From NCBI RefSeq assembly GCF_028622095.1, contig NZ_CP115168.1:1-64000 (forward strand): a stretch of 64,000 bases of DNA, written 5' to 3'. Of this stretch, positions 26,201 to 34,558 are shown piece after piece. The notes under the pieces are model-generated. The model saw only the letters and a list, made by a program, of their open reading frames with translations, did no database searches and was not told the origin of the DNA. Source of the DNA: Deinococcus aquaticus. Its GTDB lineage: Bacteria; Deinococcota; Deinococci; Deinococcales; Deinococcaceae. Within the stretch, counting starts at the first letter, position 1; each line of letters starts with the position of its first letter. The translations under genes and the position numbers were made by a program.

Positions 26201-27496
26201 CCCTTCCTCACGAAATGCATTCCACGCTTCCTCAAAACGCATGAACTCGCGAGATACGCGAACCTGCTGAAGGCCGTTGAAAATGTGGCGAGCTTCGACT
26301 TCGCCGAATGTGAGGTGCAGCGTGGACGGGCTGAGCTGAGCCAGTTCTGCGGCGTTGCGCGTCCAGTCCTCTTCGCGAATGGTGAGTAGAACGCGCAAAT
26401 TCTGTATGCCCCGGGCGTTTTTGAGGAGGTCCAGCCACTCCCGGTCTCCCGGTTCAACATCAATCAGCAGATACAGTTCTGAACGGTGTTGTCGTAAAAA
26501 GGCCTGTACGGCTTGTAGGACCTGCTGTCCTTGTGTCACATCATGGAGTCGCCCCAACCGGTAACTCAGTGGAAGAAGGCCTTCGTCTGCGAGGTAGCGG
26601 TACGCGAGGGCCGTTTTTCCCTGCCCCGATGCGCCGTGGACAACCACTAGTGGGCGTTCCTGAAAACTGACCCGCAGTGCCTCGAGTGGCGACTCTCGGC
26701 GCAGATCCACGTTGGCCAAGATGTGTTCCAATCTGGCTCCGACCCCTTCATACAGTTCCCGGCGCAAGTCTCCTGCGTCAAGGTTTCTCAGGTCGTCAGT
26801 CATCAAGGGCACCAGCGAGGTGCCCCACTCTTGGTGGTAGCCACGGAGTTCAGTAGTCGCTCGTCCAATCTGCTGGAGTTTCACGTGCAGATCGTGAGGC
26901 GTGATGGTGTTGGGCAGGCCCGTGGTGGGCTGTTCAGAGAGTTCAAAGAGCCACCAAGCCAAGACCGACCGCGCCGTCTGAATGTCACCTGCGGTGATGC
27001 CCTCTTGAAGAAAGTTCGCGATCTGCTGGTCCTGCTCGGCCTCAACAATCTCCTCAAGCGTGAGGCGCTCAAACAGCAGGTCGACTTCAGCGTCGCTGTA
27101 CCCATGCCGCCTGAGGGTGACGCGGATGCGCTCCTGCTGATGCCCGTCCCCTTGCCAAGCCTTTCGCATTTGAGGGCCAAACTGGCCCACGACGACAAGT
27201 GTCTCTTGTGCCTGATCTCCATTGTGGAGCCGGTCCAGCACCCGGCGGAGGTAAGGGGGTTCAGCCTGTTCCCCCTCTCCTGAACGACTCGCGAGGGCCG
27301 CAATGGTCAAGTTGTTGCCGTAGCTCTTCACCTGCACGTGCTCTAGTGGCTTCCCTTCAGGCGAGAGTCGCAAGAGATCTTCCGCTCCTTCTGGACGGTA
27401 ATGATCTTCGCTCCCTGTTAAGACACGGCGCAGAATGTAATACGTCTGAAGGCGGAAGCCGCGGATGGCCGCTGCGCCCCCTGATTGAGCACCCAT
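23300..27496 (-). CDS. Avs-like protein: Cap4/DUF4297-type nuclease plus STAND NTPase
   Basis: 1398 residues. The N-terminus (GGAAAIRGFRLQTYYILRRV, then EHVQVKSYGNNLT near 55-65) has the glycine-rich start and the V-Q-V-K motif of DUF4297/Cap4-type PD-(D/E)XK nucleases. A STAND-type ATPase follows near residue 280-420: VVVHGASGQGKTALAYRYL is Walker A, ELYLLIDVEPGDREW the Walker B region, and LRVLLTIREEDW a sensor. The remaining ~900 residues form a long helical region, as in Avs sensors that bind phage proteins. The start is the ATG at 27496. The gene is less GC-rich than its neighbours, with a 350-bp spacer upstream. Defence by abortive DNA cleavage is the expected role, by domain content only. 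Confidence 0.82.
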   Translation of the reverse strand: MGAQSGGAAAIRGFRLQTYYILRRVLTGSEDHYRPEGAEDLLRLSPEGKPLEHVQVKSYGNNLTIAALASRSGEGEQAEPPYLRRVLDRLHNGDQAQETLVVVGQFGPQMRKAWQGDGHQQERIRVTLRRHGYSDAEVDLLFERLTLEEIVEAEQDQQIANFLQEGITAGDIQTARSVLAWWLFELSEQPTTGLPNTITPHDLHVKLQQIGRATTELRGYHQEWGTSLVPLMTDDLRNLDAGDLRRELYEGVGARLEHILANVDLRRESPLEALRVSFQERPLVVVHGASGQGKTALAYRYLADEGLLPLSYRLGRLHDVTQGQQVLQAVQAFLRQHRSELYLLIDVEPGDREWLDLLKNARGIQNLRVLLTIREEDWTRNAAELAQLSPSTLHLTFGEVEARHIFNGLQQVRVSREFMRFEEAWNAFREEGPLLEFVFMVTHKGQQLQARLQEQVARLLAEWINQPRYPGFLHAAAFAAAAHAAVDARRLAEQFGLSMLELKSILLRLNEEHLLRQDGGVIRGLHAIRSDLLLELLGDPDFMPKHEAFTQVLPAVVEDDLELLALNALIWLPPTKVLDELRQFQPTTWVGRTGLTRALIWHSIREYVGQAKPAIQSAFQEFEFGWWLFVSPDLLNLRGRQLVHQLPDWDELSFFSASWKKKLKERRAAFHAYDLDLRLVGEWLGQQGSTLPQPSGVNDWLAAAELSFYSSFWPMPLESFEVLRLEPVADLPLFDAAEVFYGLSFVSSVPLRERLGALHRTLIEQFTQAGNIGVLQVGETSVAIHYAVPDDDALNPVPGPNPHHEGKSIRVEILHFLYPEKEKYVTQGYGHQSLLVPEQSRVDETVSGIARETFPPRWGTQWNRTFHQLAEMDFLLPDWQAHAEHHWETRRAIVDDLRTLVQLLPRSQGRMHEWFSGSDRRTAVFIHALRAHVAKRVGHRVLPRSAVDPWGLAMTSSRAVRDRLTWPATVQVLSKQLQADHYDQYFQASRKYGDDMNTFFRQAAEGIFALSKLHVSRDEEVRFRHNREGLLRSLRLSKFNLHDATLQLPEMQATFRTAFAHLFPAADLEALECDEQEVCRALDDLWPDFARVPPIGQHHGIQTTSSDVQSRYRLRLREALSALRQEGLQAKLLDTEERWKDQQPTLWITVEISALRTLFDANEAIVQALARLLTPLDSVVWTMDVLRHQWAHIVVIPTRYGRAIPQLAWHHTPDMVTNLDGYFWRQQPIEIPVEQLGRLGLKPWLLTQEPWIVDTLEKTLACLGAANRSAGLHDLLELEDLPAEAREALKQSALDVQTQHLQALQEALERGPYRESGLNKSVELQREFSVVRAEVSQRTKSRMVAEQVMGRPPQEHELLFADMLYFLSVLNFTAFDAMDRQIREKHQKEWFAEPQVIG

Positions 27497-27849
27497 GATT
27501 TCCCCCTCAATTATCTCCAGACAAAACTGGCAAGCGTAAATAAATTATACCCGAAGTCACCTGCAGAGCGAGGCAAGATAGTGGATTGACGCTATGTACT
27601 GTTCAGGCAGGAGAATCGGGGGATCACAGGTCCGCCCAAACCAATCAGCCTGACGTAGCGACGAATGTCCAAACCGTTTACTGTTTTGCATCGCAAGTAC
27701 AGGCAGGCAACGCGAGAGGCGCACAGGCCTGGGATATCGCAGCGGCCCGTCCACGAAGGACGGGCCGCTGGGTAGGCCTGAGTTCTCCAATTCCGGATCC
27801 CCATCCGGTCTCACCTGCCCGCGCAGCAGACCACTGCCGCGCCCAGGGG
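27497..27849. other. Intergenic region with a 12-bp perfect hairpin
   Basis: No supported gene. At 27741-27769 a perfect 12-bp stem (AGCGGCCCGTCC) with a 5-base loop is flanked by an outer AGGCCT inverted pair. No T-run follows on either strand, so it is not a standard intrinsic terminator. It lies 80 bp downstream of the redoxin gene and could mark its transcript end. Confidence 0.5.
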
Positions 27850-28401
27850 TCAAGGCAGGTCGCCCCCCTGCGACCAGGCGATCACGTCTTCCAGCGGTAG
27901 GAAGTTCGTTCCGAACGCTGCGTAATGCGCCCGCTCGATCACTCCGTCCGGCCCGATCAGTAACTCCGCCGGCATGCGCAGCAAATCCCCGTCACTCTTC
28001 AGGGCGGCCGCGCCCATCATCGCGAAGCCCTGCATGATCGTGCTCAGGTTCCGCGGGTCACGCGTGCCGCGCAGGCTGTGCGTCAGCCCGTACCGCGCGT
28101 ACGTGTGATCGTCCGGGTCGGCCAGCACCGGGTACTGCGGCCGCTGCCGCCTGATGCCCAGCGCGAGGTCTGCCACTGGGCTCCCCCAGATGATCACTGT
28201 CTGAATGCCCAGTGGTGCGAGGTACGACTGCGTGGCGATCACGGCCGCGTGGCGCGGGTTGCAGATTGCACAGGTGCTCTGCCGATTGAAACTCAGCCAC
28301 ATCCGCCGCTCCCGCAGCGCCGACAGCCGCACGTCGCCCCCGCCCAGGGCGGGCAGCACGAAGTCCGGCGCGACCTGCCCCACCTCCAGCCAGGCGTGCA
28401 A
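27850..28401 (-). CDS. Redoxin / AhpC-TSA-like thioredoxin-fold protein
   Basis: 183 residues. The opening VGQVAPDFVLPALGGGDVRL is the standard AhpC/TSA-redoxin start. A CAIC motif follows strand one near residue 41-44 (FNRQSTCAICNPRH), placing two cysteines at the redox site. LIGPDGVIERAHY near the end is the usual strand before the last helix. There is no signal peptide, so it should act in the cytoplasm in thiol or peroxide chemistry. It overlaps no neighbour; the DUF4238 gene lies 36 bp upstream on the same strand and could be co-transcribed. Confidence 0.85.
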   Translation of the reverse strand: MHAWLEVGQVAPDFVLPALGGGDVRLSALRERRMWLSFNRQSTCAICNPRHAAVIATQSYLAPLGIQTVIIWGSPVADLALGIRRQRPQYPVLADPDDHTYARYGLTHSLRGTRDPRNLSTIMQGFAMMGAAALKSDGDLLRMPAELLIGPDGVIERAHYAAFGTNFLPLEDVIAWSQGGDLP

Positions 28402-28437
28402 GGCCGCGGGCCGCGTGACGTCCTGCGGTCAGATCTC

Positions 28438-29301
28438 CTACCGGTCAAGGTCGATGCGGGCGCCCCCTTGCATCAGCGCGCGTTGAAGTGCCGGATCGAC
28501 GTCGATCTTCCCAGCAGAGAACACGTCCCGGTGGGCGTTGGCCAGAATACGGGTGTTGACCCACTCGACCTCCGGCGCTTTGGCGATCAGGATCCTCAGG
28601 GGTGGCATGGGCAGCGTACCGTGGTGGAAGACAGCCACCAGATCCCGCGCCAGCGGGAAGTACAGTTGCGTCTGAACCTGTCCCAGCGGGAGGTCGAGGG
28701 ACGACTGCACGCGGCCGGTGTGCGGGTCCGCCCGCCCGATCACCAAGGGCACGTCCCCAGTCCAGAAGGTCAACCCCCGCCCGGCTTTCAGGAAAGACAC
28801 CTGGAAGCTGGCCACCGTCTCGGTCAGGTCGCGCACGACTCTCGTTTCCAGGGACGAGATCATCCGCAGGTGCTGGAGTTGAGTGGTCTTTTCGAGTTCA
28901 GCCGCACTGAGCGGGATCCGCCGCGCCTGTGCGACCTGCTGAATGAGGTCCTGCAGCCGGGTCCGCTGGTGCGGGAGGCGCACGAGTTGATGCGCCACCA
29001 TCCGGTTGAGCGCGTCTCGTTCCGCCTGCGGAAAGACCTCGCCGAATCTCAGGGCCCCTTGCATGCGCTGATGACTTGGCGCGAGGACCGACTCCACCTG
29101 GCGATCCAGCATCGGTTCCAGCGTGATCGTCCGGCCTGGTACACGGTGGAAGTGAGGCTTGAAGCCGACCTGGCGTGGACTGAGCCACTTGCCGTGCCAG
29201 TGAGCTTTTTCCAGGCGGTACAGCTTGTGGTCTAGGTTGGTAAAGGCGCGCAGATAGAACTGCGGGATGACGTGATGCCGCCAGCTGTTCTGTGAGCTCA
29301 T
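28438..29301 (-). CDS. DUF4238-family protein
   Basis: 287 residues from the ATG at 29301; a longer frame to 29370 lacks support. The N-terminal motif RHHVIPQFYLRAFTN is the hallmark of DUF4238. A middle segment (LTFWTGDVPLVIGR) fits the conserved 'W.TSD.P' region of that family. The biochemical role is unknown, but members often occur in genome islands near mobile and defence genes, as here beside the Avs-like gene. It is followed by the redoxin gene on the same strand. Confidence 0.85.
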   Translation of the reverse strand: MSSQNSWRHHVIPQFYLRAFTNLDHKLYRLEKAHWHGKWLSPRQVGFKPHFHRVPGRTITLEPMLDRQVESVLAPSHQRMQGALRFGEVFPQAERDALNRMVAHQLVRLPHQRTRLQDLIQQVAQARRIPLSAAELEKTTQLQHLRMISSLETRVVRDLTETVASFQVSFLKAGRGLTFWTGDVPLVIGRADPHTGRVQSSLDLPLGQVQTQLYFPLARDLVAVFHHGTLPMPPLRILIAKAPEVEWVNTRILANAHRDVFSAGKIDVDPALQRALMQGGARIDLDR

Positions 29302-29430
29302 GTGCGCAGTATGTCGCTGGGGGCCATCAGGAACTGGCGTGGCTCCTGTCCTGTGTTGAGCCGTGGGCACGCGCGCGGACCTTCAGGCGGCCGGACCTTC
29401 CTCCACGGCGGTGCCGACTGGCGCAGCGGG

Positions 29431-29778
29431 CTAGGCGAAGTGGTACACACGCGGGCCGAACAGCGCCCCCTGCTCGCGCAGCCCTTCGAGGTTCACCCGG
29501 GTGACGTTCCCCGGCAGGCGGAGCCGCCGGGTGCGAGCGGATCTCGTCCTCGTCGACGTAGTACCGCAGGTAGCGCCGGGCGGGGTTGGGCACGCTGTAG
29601 AGGGTTTGTGCTTCGGTGAGTTGACCGAGGAGGCTGATAGCGGCGGTGCGGCCGAGGTTCAGGGCCGTCATGACGTTCGTGAGGCAGGTGCCGCCTCCGC
29701 GCGGGCTAGTGCCAGGATGGCCGCCTTCTGGTCGTCGGTGAAGCGATCGGGCGTGCCGTTCAGGAAGGAGCGTCGCAT
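29431..29778 (-). pseudogene. Small gene broken by two frameshifts
   Basis: Three frames join into one protein-like chain: MRRSFLNGTPDRFTDDQKAA (ATG at 29778), then MTALNLGRTAAISLLGQLTE to YYVDEDEIRS, then LRLPGNVTRVNLEGLREQGA to a TAG at 29431-29433. The joints lie near 29700 and 29530. The restored product would be about 115 residues. The family is not recognised. Confidence 0.5.
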
Positions 29779-29822
29779 ACGGTCAAGATGCGCTGCGTGA
29801 GACTTTGGTCGAGTAGGACCGG

Positions 29823-30986
29823 TCACAGGACGGCTTCGTCCACGGTGGGTTGGTTCAGACAGGCGTGCAGATACAGCGTGATGTTCATGAAGAACAGGGT
29901 GGAGCGGAGGGCTTCAGCGGACGTTCCGCTCCCGAACCCATCATGCAAGGTGTGGTGCCTGGAGAGGGGTGGAGTGCTGTCGGCGGCGGACAGGTTTGCG
30001 GTTTCGGCCAGCAGGTCGCGCTGACGGGTCAGTCGCGCGCCCGACGTGACTAGCAGCAGCGTACGTCGGCCACGCGTCGGCATCCGAGTGAGGCGCTGCT
30101 CTAGGGTGCTGAGTGCGGCCGCTCGTTCGGAGCTGCGCTTATGGTGGTTCGTGTACAACATGCTTGGCCCGTTGGCTGGAAAGAGTCCTCTGTGCTGCAG
30201 GGTGCTCGTGAAGACGCCCTCGGCGCGAGCCAGCATTGGTTGTGACACCAGCCTGACATGCTGGCCGGTCGTGAGGCAGTCCAGAGCCTCTTCGAACGCT
30301 TTGAAGTGGTCGGTGGCTCGCTCAGTGGGAAGCAAATCGTGGAGCGCCCGCCTGGTTCCTGCTCGCAATTGCGGCTCGTGGGTGATCAGGAGCGACAGGA
30401 AGATCTCCGGGTACGCGCTAGGCTCAGCTTCATCGAGCTGCTCGTCCAGCGCGCTGATCACGCCGTCATCAGCCATGAGGAGAAGGGCGTCCAGTGGCCA
30501 CCCGTGCTCCGCAGCTCGCTTGCAGACGGAAACAGCCCGCCGGTCTGGTTCAAGGAGCCTCTGGATTTGATCCAAGCTGGGGATGGCTGCGTGAACCGCT
30601 GCGGTGATACTCCGGTTGATCTCCTGAGCCCACTGCCTCTGGGCTTCAAGGATCTGAGGGAGGTCTCTCGCGATTCGCGTAATGCCAAGGTCTCGCAGTT
30701 GCGCTGTCATATCTGCTGCGATCGGTACGTGCGCACTCGACACCATCGCGCGAACCTGCTCTGCCATTGCGAGAGTGACCGATGTGTTCGACATCCGTTG
30801 GACGTTAAGGGCGCCTCGAATTGGAGCTGTCAACTGGTGGATCTGCTCCATCATGCGGGTCACTTGACCCAGGCCCGGATCCGGTTGTTCGGGCCACATG
30901 GCTGCCACATCGTGCAGGGTAAACGAAGGGCGCACGGGGGTCATGGGGGTTTCGGGTGTGACATTGGCCTTGGAATCAGAATCCAT
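29823..30986 (-). CDS. Hypothetical protein with HEPN-like C-terminus
   Basis: 387 residues from the ATG at 30986, chosen because the upstream extension to 31067 overlaps the divergent promoter region. The N-terminal half is helical with no named domain. The last 60 residues contain LSRHHTLHDGFGSGTSAEAL followed by a hydrophobic helix; R-x4-H matches the catalytic motif of HEPN ribonucleases, which often appears as 'NRHxxxHG'. It is divergent from the AlbA/Schlafen-type gene with 79 bp between starts. A toxin-like or RNA-cleaving role is possible; the motif alone does not prove it. Confidence 0.65.
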   Translation of the reverse strand: MDSDSKANVTPETPMTPVRPSFTLHDVAAMWPEQPDPGLGQVTRMMEQIHQLTAPIRGALNVQRMSNTSVTLAMAEQVRAMVSSAHVPIAADMTAQLRDLGITRIARDLPQILEAQRQWAQEINRSITAAVHAAIPSLDQIQRLLEPDRRAVSVCKRAAEHGWPLDALLLMADDGVISALDEQLDEAEPSAYPEIFLSLLITHEPQLRAGTRRALHDLLPTERATDHFKAFEEALDCLTTGQHVRLVSQPMLARAEGVFTSTLQHRGLFPANGPSMLYTNHHKRSSERAAALSTLEQRLTRMPTRGRRTLLLVTSGARLTRQRDLLAETANLSAADSTPPLSRHHTLHDGFGSGTSAEALRSTLFFMNITLYLHACLNQPTVDEAVL

Positions 30987-31065
30987 CTCATGACCTCTGG
31001 AACAGGTGGGGAGGCGATCTGCGCTGGCAGGGACACTCAGGATAGGGCACGATGGAAGCGCCATC

Positions 31066-32559
31066 ATGACTGAACCCCTTTATCCGTATTTGCCAGAGAA
31101 TTTAACTGAGATCGTGGCGCAGATCATCGCGCAGCGAACGGAAGGAAAAAAAATCGACTTTAAGAGGCAGTACCCGTTGGAACTCGACCGGAAAGCACTT
31201 GGGGAGTTCATTCAGGATCTGTGCTCGTTCGCGAATACGGATGACCCTCAGCATTATGGGGACGTCGGCTACATCATTATTGGTCGTGATCGGAATGGAA
31301 TAGCCTATCCAATTCCAGAAACGTTCGATGAGGACAAGGCGAGTGCCAGCCTCCACAATCAACTCAGCAAATATATCCTTCCGGCCATCGATTTTCACGT
31401 CAAGGGCCCCATCCCGCACGCCGATGGACCAGTCATCGTGATTAGCATTCCCCCATCTCAACAGCAGCCGCACGTTCCACTGCGCGACCTAGGCGACGCG
31501 ACCGCTGGGGCACTTCTGGTGCGCAACGGGGATACAAAGGCGCCAGCAACTGCGCTGGATCTCCACCGGATGCTGACCAAGCAGGCGGCCCGTTTAACGG
31601 CACCACTCCGGGAAGAAATCAGCCAACTGAGAGGCACGGTGGCCAGTCAACAGGCGCAACTGTCTGAACTGCGCGGCACGCTGGTGCCTGAACTGGCCAG
31701 CGGTGCGGAACGGATTGCCGCTGGTCTTCGGTCCCCAGCAACCATCCTGATGCGTGAGGTTGGGCAGGCAATCGCCCAGTTCCGGAGCGCCGTGGAACAG
31801 GTGGACATCTCAGGCAGAGCCGTCCCGTATACCACACTGTCTCTCCCCCACTCCACAGCGCTGGTGCGTTCAGAAGATCTGCCCGGTCTGAAAGCCGCAG
31901 TGGAGGGCCTGGAAGACGCGACACGACCCTTGATTGAACTCATGGGCACACTGGCGTTGGAAGCCCGGTACCGCCCTGCGTCCGACCCAGTTCAGGAAGC
32001 GGCAATCACGGCCATGAACAACATAGTGCAGGTCACCCTCTTCACTGCACCAGCCAGCGATACCATCCAGGGTAACGGCATCCATTACGCAGCATTGCGC
32101 GCGTACCCTGCCCTGATGGTGCTGTTTGGCTCTGCCGTCATCGCCTCGAGTGTTGAGAATCCTAAGTCCTTCTGGCCGTTCACCCAGGCGAATCGGACCA
32201 TGCGGCGCTACGGGCTCTTCAACGGCGCTTCGGAATACCGGCTGCTGAACACCTTCTGGGAACAGAGGCCGGCTCTTGATGTACTCTTCCATGTCCTGGA
32301 CCGCCGTGAACAGTTGGAGTGGTATCCCACCGTGGGACGGCTGAAGGACTTGATGGTGCGGCCTGACTGGCTGGGTGCCGCAGTGTCCTACTTCGATCAC
32401 AGGCGCCTAATGACGCAGGCGGAGGTGCTTGTCTCGGTGGGGTACGGCGTGTCGTCCGTCATGTACAACAGGACGCCTAGTGTCTTGCCCAGCGCGTGGA
32501 TGCGGTATACGGATGCTCCGGCGATCTTGATGGACTGGCTCCTATTGATAACGGCTTAA
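31066..32559 (+). CDS. AlbA_2/Schlafen-domain protein, 3' end truncated by IS630
   Basis: 497 residues from the ATG at 31066. Residues about 10-125 form an AlbA_2/Schlafen domain (EGKKIDFKRQYPLELDR, LCSFANTDDPQHYGDVGYII, HADGPVIVISIPPS, GALLVRNGDTKAP), seen in RNA-binding and nuclease proteins and in many defence genes. A coiled-coil follows near 180-215 (LREEISQLRGTVASQQAQLS). The last four residues and the stop are supplied by the end of an IS630 element. Beyond the element the reading frame continues for 38 more codons to a TAA at 33713-33715, so the ancestral protein was about 531 residues. Whether the present form works is unknown. Confidence 0.85.
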   Translation: MTEPLYPYLPENLTEIVAQIIAQRTEGKKIDFKRQYPLELDRKALGEFIQDLCSFANTDDPQHYGDVGYIIIGRDRNGIAYPIPETFDEDKASASLHNQLSKYILPAIDFHVKGPIPHADGPVIVISIPPSQQQPHVPLRDLGDATAGALLVRNGDTKAPATALDLHRMLTKQAARLTAPLREEISQLRGTVASQQAQLSELRGTLVPELASGAERIAAGLRSPATILMREVGQAIAQFRSAVEQVDISGRAVPYTTLSLPHSTALVRSEDLPGLKAAVEGLEDATRPLIELMGTLALEARYRPASDPVQEAAITAMNNIVQVTLFTAPASDTIQGNGIHYAALRAYPALMVLFGSAVIASSVENPKSFWPFTQANRTMRRYGLFNGASEYRLLNTFWEQRPALDVLFHVLDRREQLEWYPTVGRLKDLMVRPDWLGAAVSYFDHRRLMTQAEVLVSVGYGVSSVMYNRTPSVLPSAWMRYTDAPAILMDWLLLITA

Positions 32560-33596
32560 ATTGAAGTCGCCGCCATGAGGCGCTGCGGCAACTGGATGTA
32601 CCGAATCCTCTGCCATCCCGCACGCAGTCGTGTCCTCAGTTCCTTTGTCGTCTTGGCGCAGAAATTCCCCAAGACGTTCCGCTTCACGTAGGCCCAGACC
32701 TTCTCAATCGGATTGAACTCCGGTGAATACGGTGGCAGGTACACCAGCGAGAGCCGAGCCTGCGTCTTCACGAAGGCCGAGACGGCCTTCGCCCGGTGAA
32801 TCGCGGCATTGTCCAACACCACCACCAGTTCGCCCGTCACGTGCTTCAGCAGGTGGTTCAGAAACGCCAGCACATCACCCGTCTTGACCGCTCCTGTCTG
32901 GGTCCGCTGGAGAAATTGCCCGTTCGACGTGATGGCCCCAAGCGTTGAGAGCTTCTGCCAACTGGCCGGAAGACGCACCACGGGTGTCTTCCCCCGTTTT
33001 GCCCATGTCCGTCGGAGCACGCCTTTCAGACTGAAGCCCACTTCATCGAGGTAGACGAGCGTGGCGCCCTGCGCGACCTTTTTTTTCGACACCAGGGCGC
33101 GTGGTCTGCACCCAGGTCCGTACGGCCTCCTCATTCTGTTCCAGCGCCCCTTTACCGGGTTTCTGGGGCGAGAATCCCAGGCAATGGAGCACCTTGCGAA
33201 CGTGGTCGACGTGGTACCACACGTCCAAGTGCCGCCCGATCAGTTCGCGGACACGAGCGGTGGTCCAAGTGGAGTCGGGAAAGCCGTGTGCCAGGGCACC
33301 CTCCTGCAGGAGGGTGCTGATCTTCTGCTGCCCCTCCGGGGTCAGGCGGGCGGGCCGACCCGTCGTGGGGGTGGCCTCCAGGCCACCCTGGCGTTTGAGC
33401 CGCTCTTTCCAGGTGTAGACGGTGTGGATCGAGACGCCGAAGTGATCTGCGATCTGTTGGTTGGTGTGTCCACCGGCCTGAATCATATTCAGTGCGGCGA
33501 GTCGCCGTTCTTCGAGCTGGGCGCGGGTGTACTTGGAGGGTTGCCACGGTGCCATGTCCGGGTCAGTCTAGCAACCTAAATTTCTACCGTTATCAA
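32545..33596. mobile_element. IS630-family element (type A), TA duplications
   Basis: 1052 bp bounded by TTGATAACGG (32545-32554) and CCGTTATCAA (33587-33596), flanked by TA on both sides, the target duplication of IS630/Tc1 elements. It encodes one transposase on the minus strand and sits inside the 3' end of the AlbA/Schlafen gene. Confidence 0.92.
32556..33555 (-). CDS. IS630-family transposase, two frames joined at an A8 run
   Basis: Frame 1 (33043-33555) gives the N-terminal helix-turn-helix: YTRAQLEERRLAALNMIQAG, IADHFGVSIHTVYTWKERLK. Frame 2 (32556-33134) gives the catalytic domain: VYLDEVGFSLKG (first D), VVVLDNAAIH (second D) and FNPIEKVWAYVKR (E). The switch lies at a run of eight A on the coding strand (T8 at 33079-33086), a standard slippery sequence for programmed frameshifting in this family. 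The joined protein would have the usual length of about 330 residues. It appears intact. Confidence 0.88.
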
Positions 33597-33598
33597 TA

Positions 33599-33715
33599 AT
33601 CACAGACGGAGTCCGTTCACGGATCTCCTCAGCTCGCCTTTTTCTGCTCCTGATGCGGTCTGAGGGGAAGATGTCCGGTACTGAGATTCACGACGCTATT
33701 TCTTACAAAGTGTAA
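33599..33715 (+). pseudogene. Severed 3' end of the AlbA/Schlafen gene
   Basis: If the IS630 element and one TA copy are removed, the frame of the upstream gene continues without a break through ITDGVRSRISSARLFLLLMR to EIHDAISYKV and a TAA at 33713-33715. This 38-codon piece has no start of its own. Confidence 0.8.
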
Positions 33716-33783
33716 GGCATTGAGAGCCGATCGCTAGTCACAGAATAACAGAACGGCGAAACGTTTAAAACAGCGTTACATCG

Positions 33784-34386
33784 TCATCTGATATCTGGGT
33801 AATTATTACCTTTACTCCATGTTATAGATATGTCGGATTTTCCTTTTTCAAAAATACACGTAAAGCTTATTTTTTGAAAATTACGCTGAAGACCTAGAAT
33901 ATACGAGTGCTTATATATCAAATTATTTCCTTCGCGTTCAATTATGGGTTTTGAACTGGTATCAAAGCCAGAAAAATAGAGATGTTGCGAAGCCAAACCC
34001 CTACACTTTGCGGCAAAATTTGAATCATTCAAAGGTTTATCGGACCTCTCTTGATCTTCTTTTATTTGCAAATTTCTACTATTGCACATGTATGCCACGA
34101 AAGGAAAAAGTATTACTATCAAAATAATTATGCTTAGACTCGAATTATTATTGATTGCTCGCAATTTTAATCCTAAATCAGCTATCTCCAATGAATTTAG
34201 CCGCATCATACCGGTTTGGTCTATCTTTCCATCTACTACCACCCTCAAGCCCTCAAAGGAGGGAATTATATACCTCACATCTATATACACAGGCGTGTTT
34301 TGATTGTCGCTTTCAATAGTAAATGCATAACGATACTGATATTGACCAATGTTTGTTGATACGATGTTTCGGGCTCTTCCATCCAC
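33784..34386 (-). CDS. AT-rich hypothetical protein with one central membrane segment
   Basis: 200 residues from the GTG at 34386; an in-frame stop just upstream rules out a much earlier start. A first half of beta character is followed by one strong membrane segment (SIIILIVILFPFVAYMC, near residues 83-99) and a charged C-terminal half. There are no recognised motifs. It is the last gene of a four-gene minus-strand cassette that is far more AT-rich than the rest of the window. The ribosome site is weak, unlike its upstream neighbours. Confidence 0.6.
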   Translation of the reverse strand: MDGRARNIVSTNIGQYQYRYAFTIESDNQNTPVYIDVRYIIPSFEGLRVVVDGKIDQTGMMRLNSLEIADLGLKLRAINNNSSLSIIILIVILFPFVAYMCNSRNLQIKEDQERSDKPLNDSNFAAKCRGLASQHLYFSGFDTSSKPIIEREGNNLIYKHSYILGLQRNFQKISFTCIFEKGKSDISITWSKGNNYPDIR

Positions 34387-34558
34387 GTCAAATCACCATC
34401 CAAAAAGCTTGATGATTTTTCCTATTCTTTGAATAGAGGAGTTAATATGATGAAGACCGAAGAATCTTCGCATGAACGTGATCCAATTTTCCTATTAATA
34501 AAACTTGAATGGCAATAGCTCTGTTGATATTGTGCGACTCTTTAATATGCAATATAGT

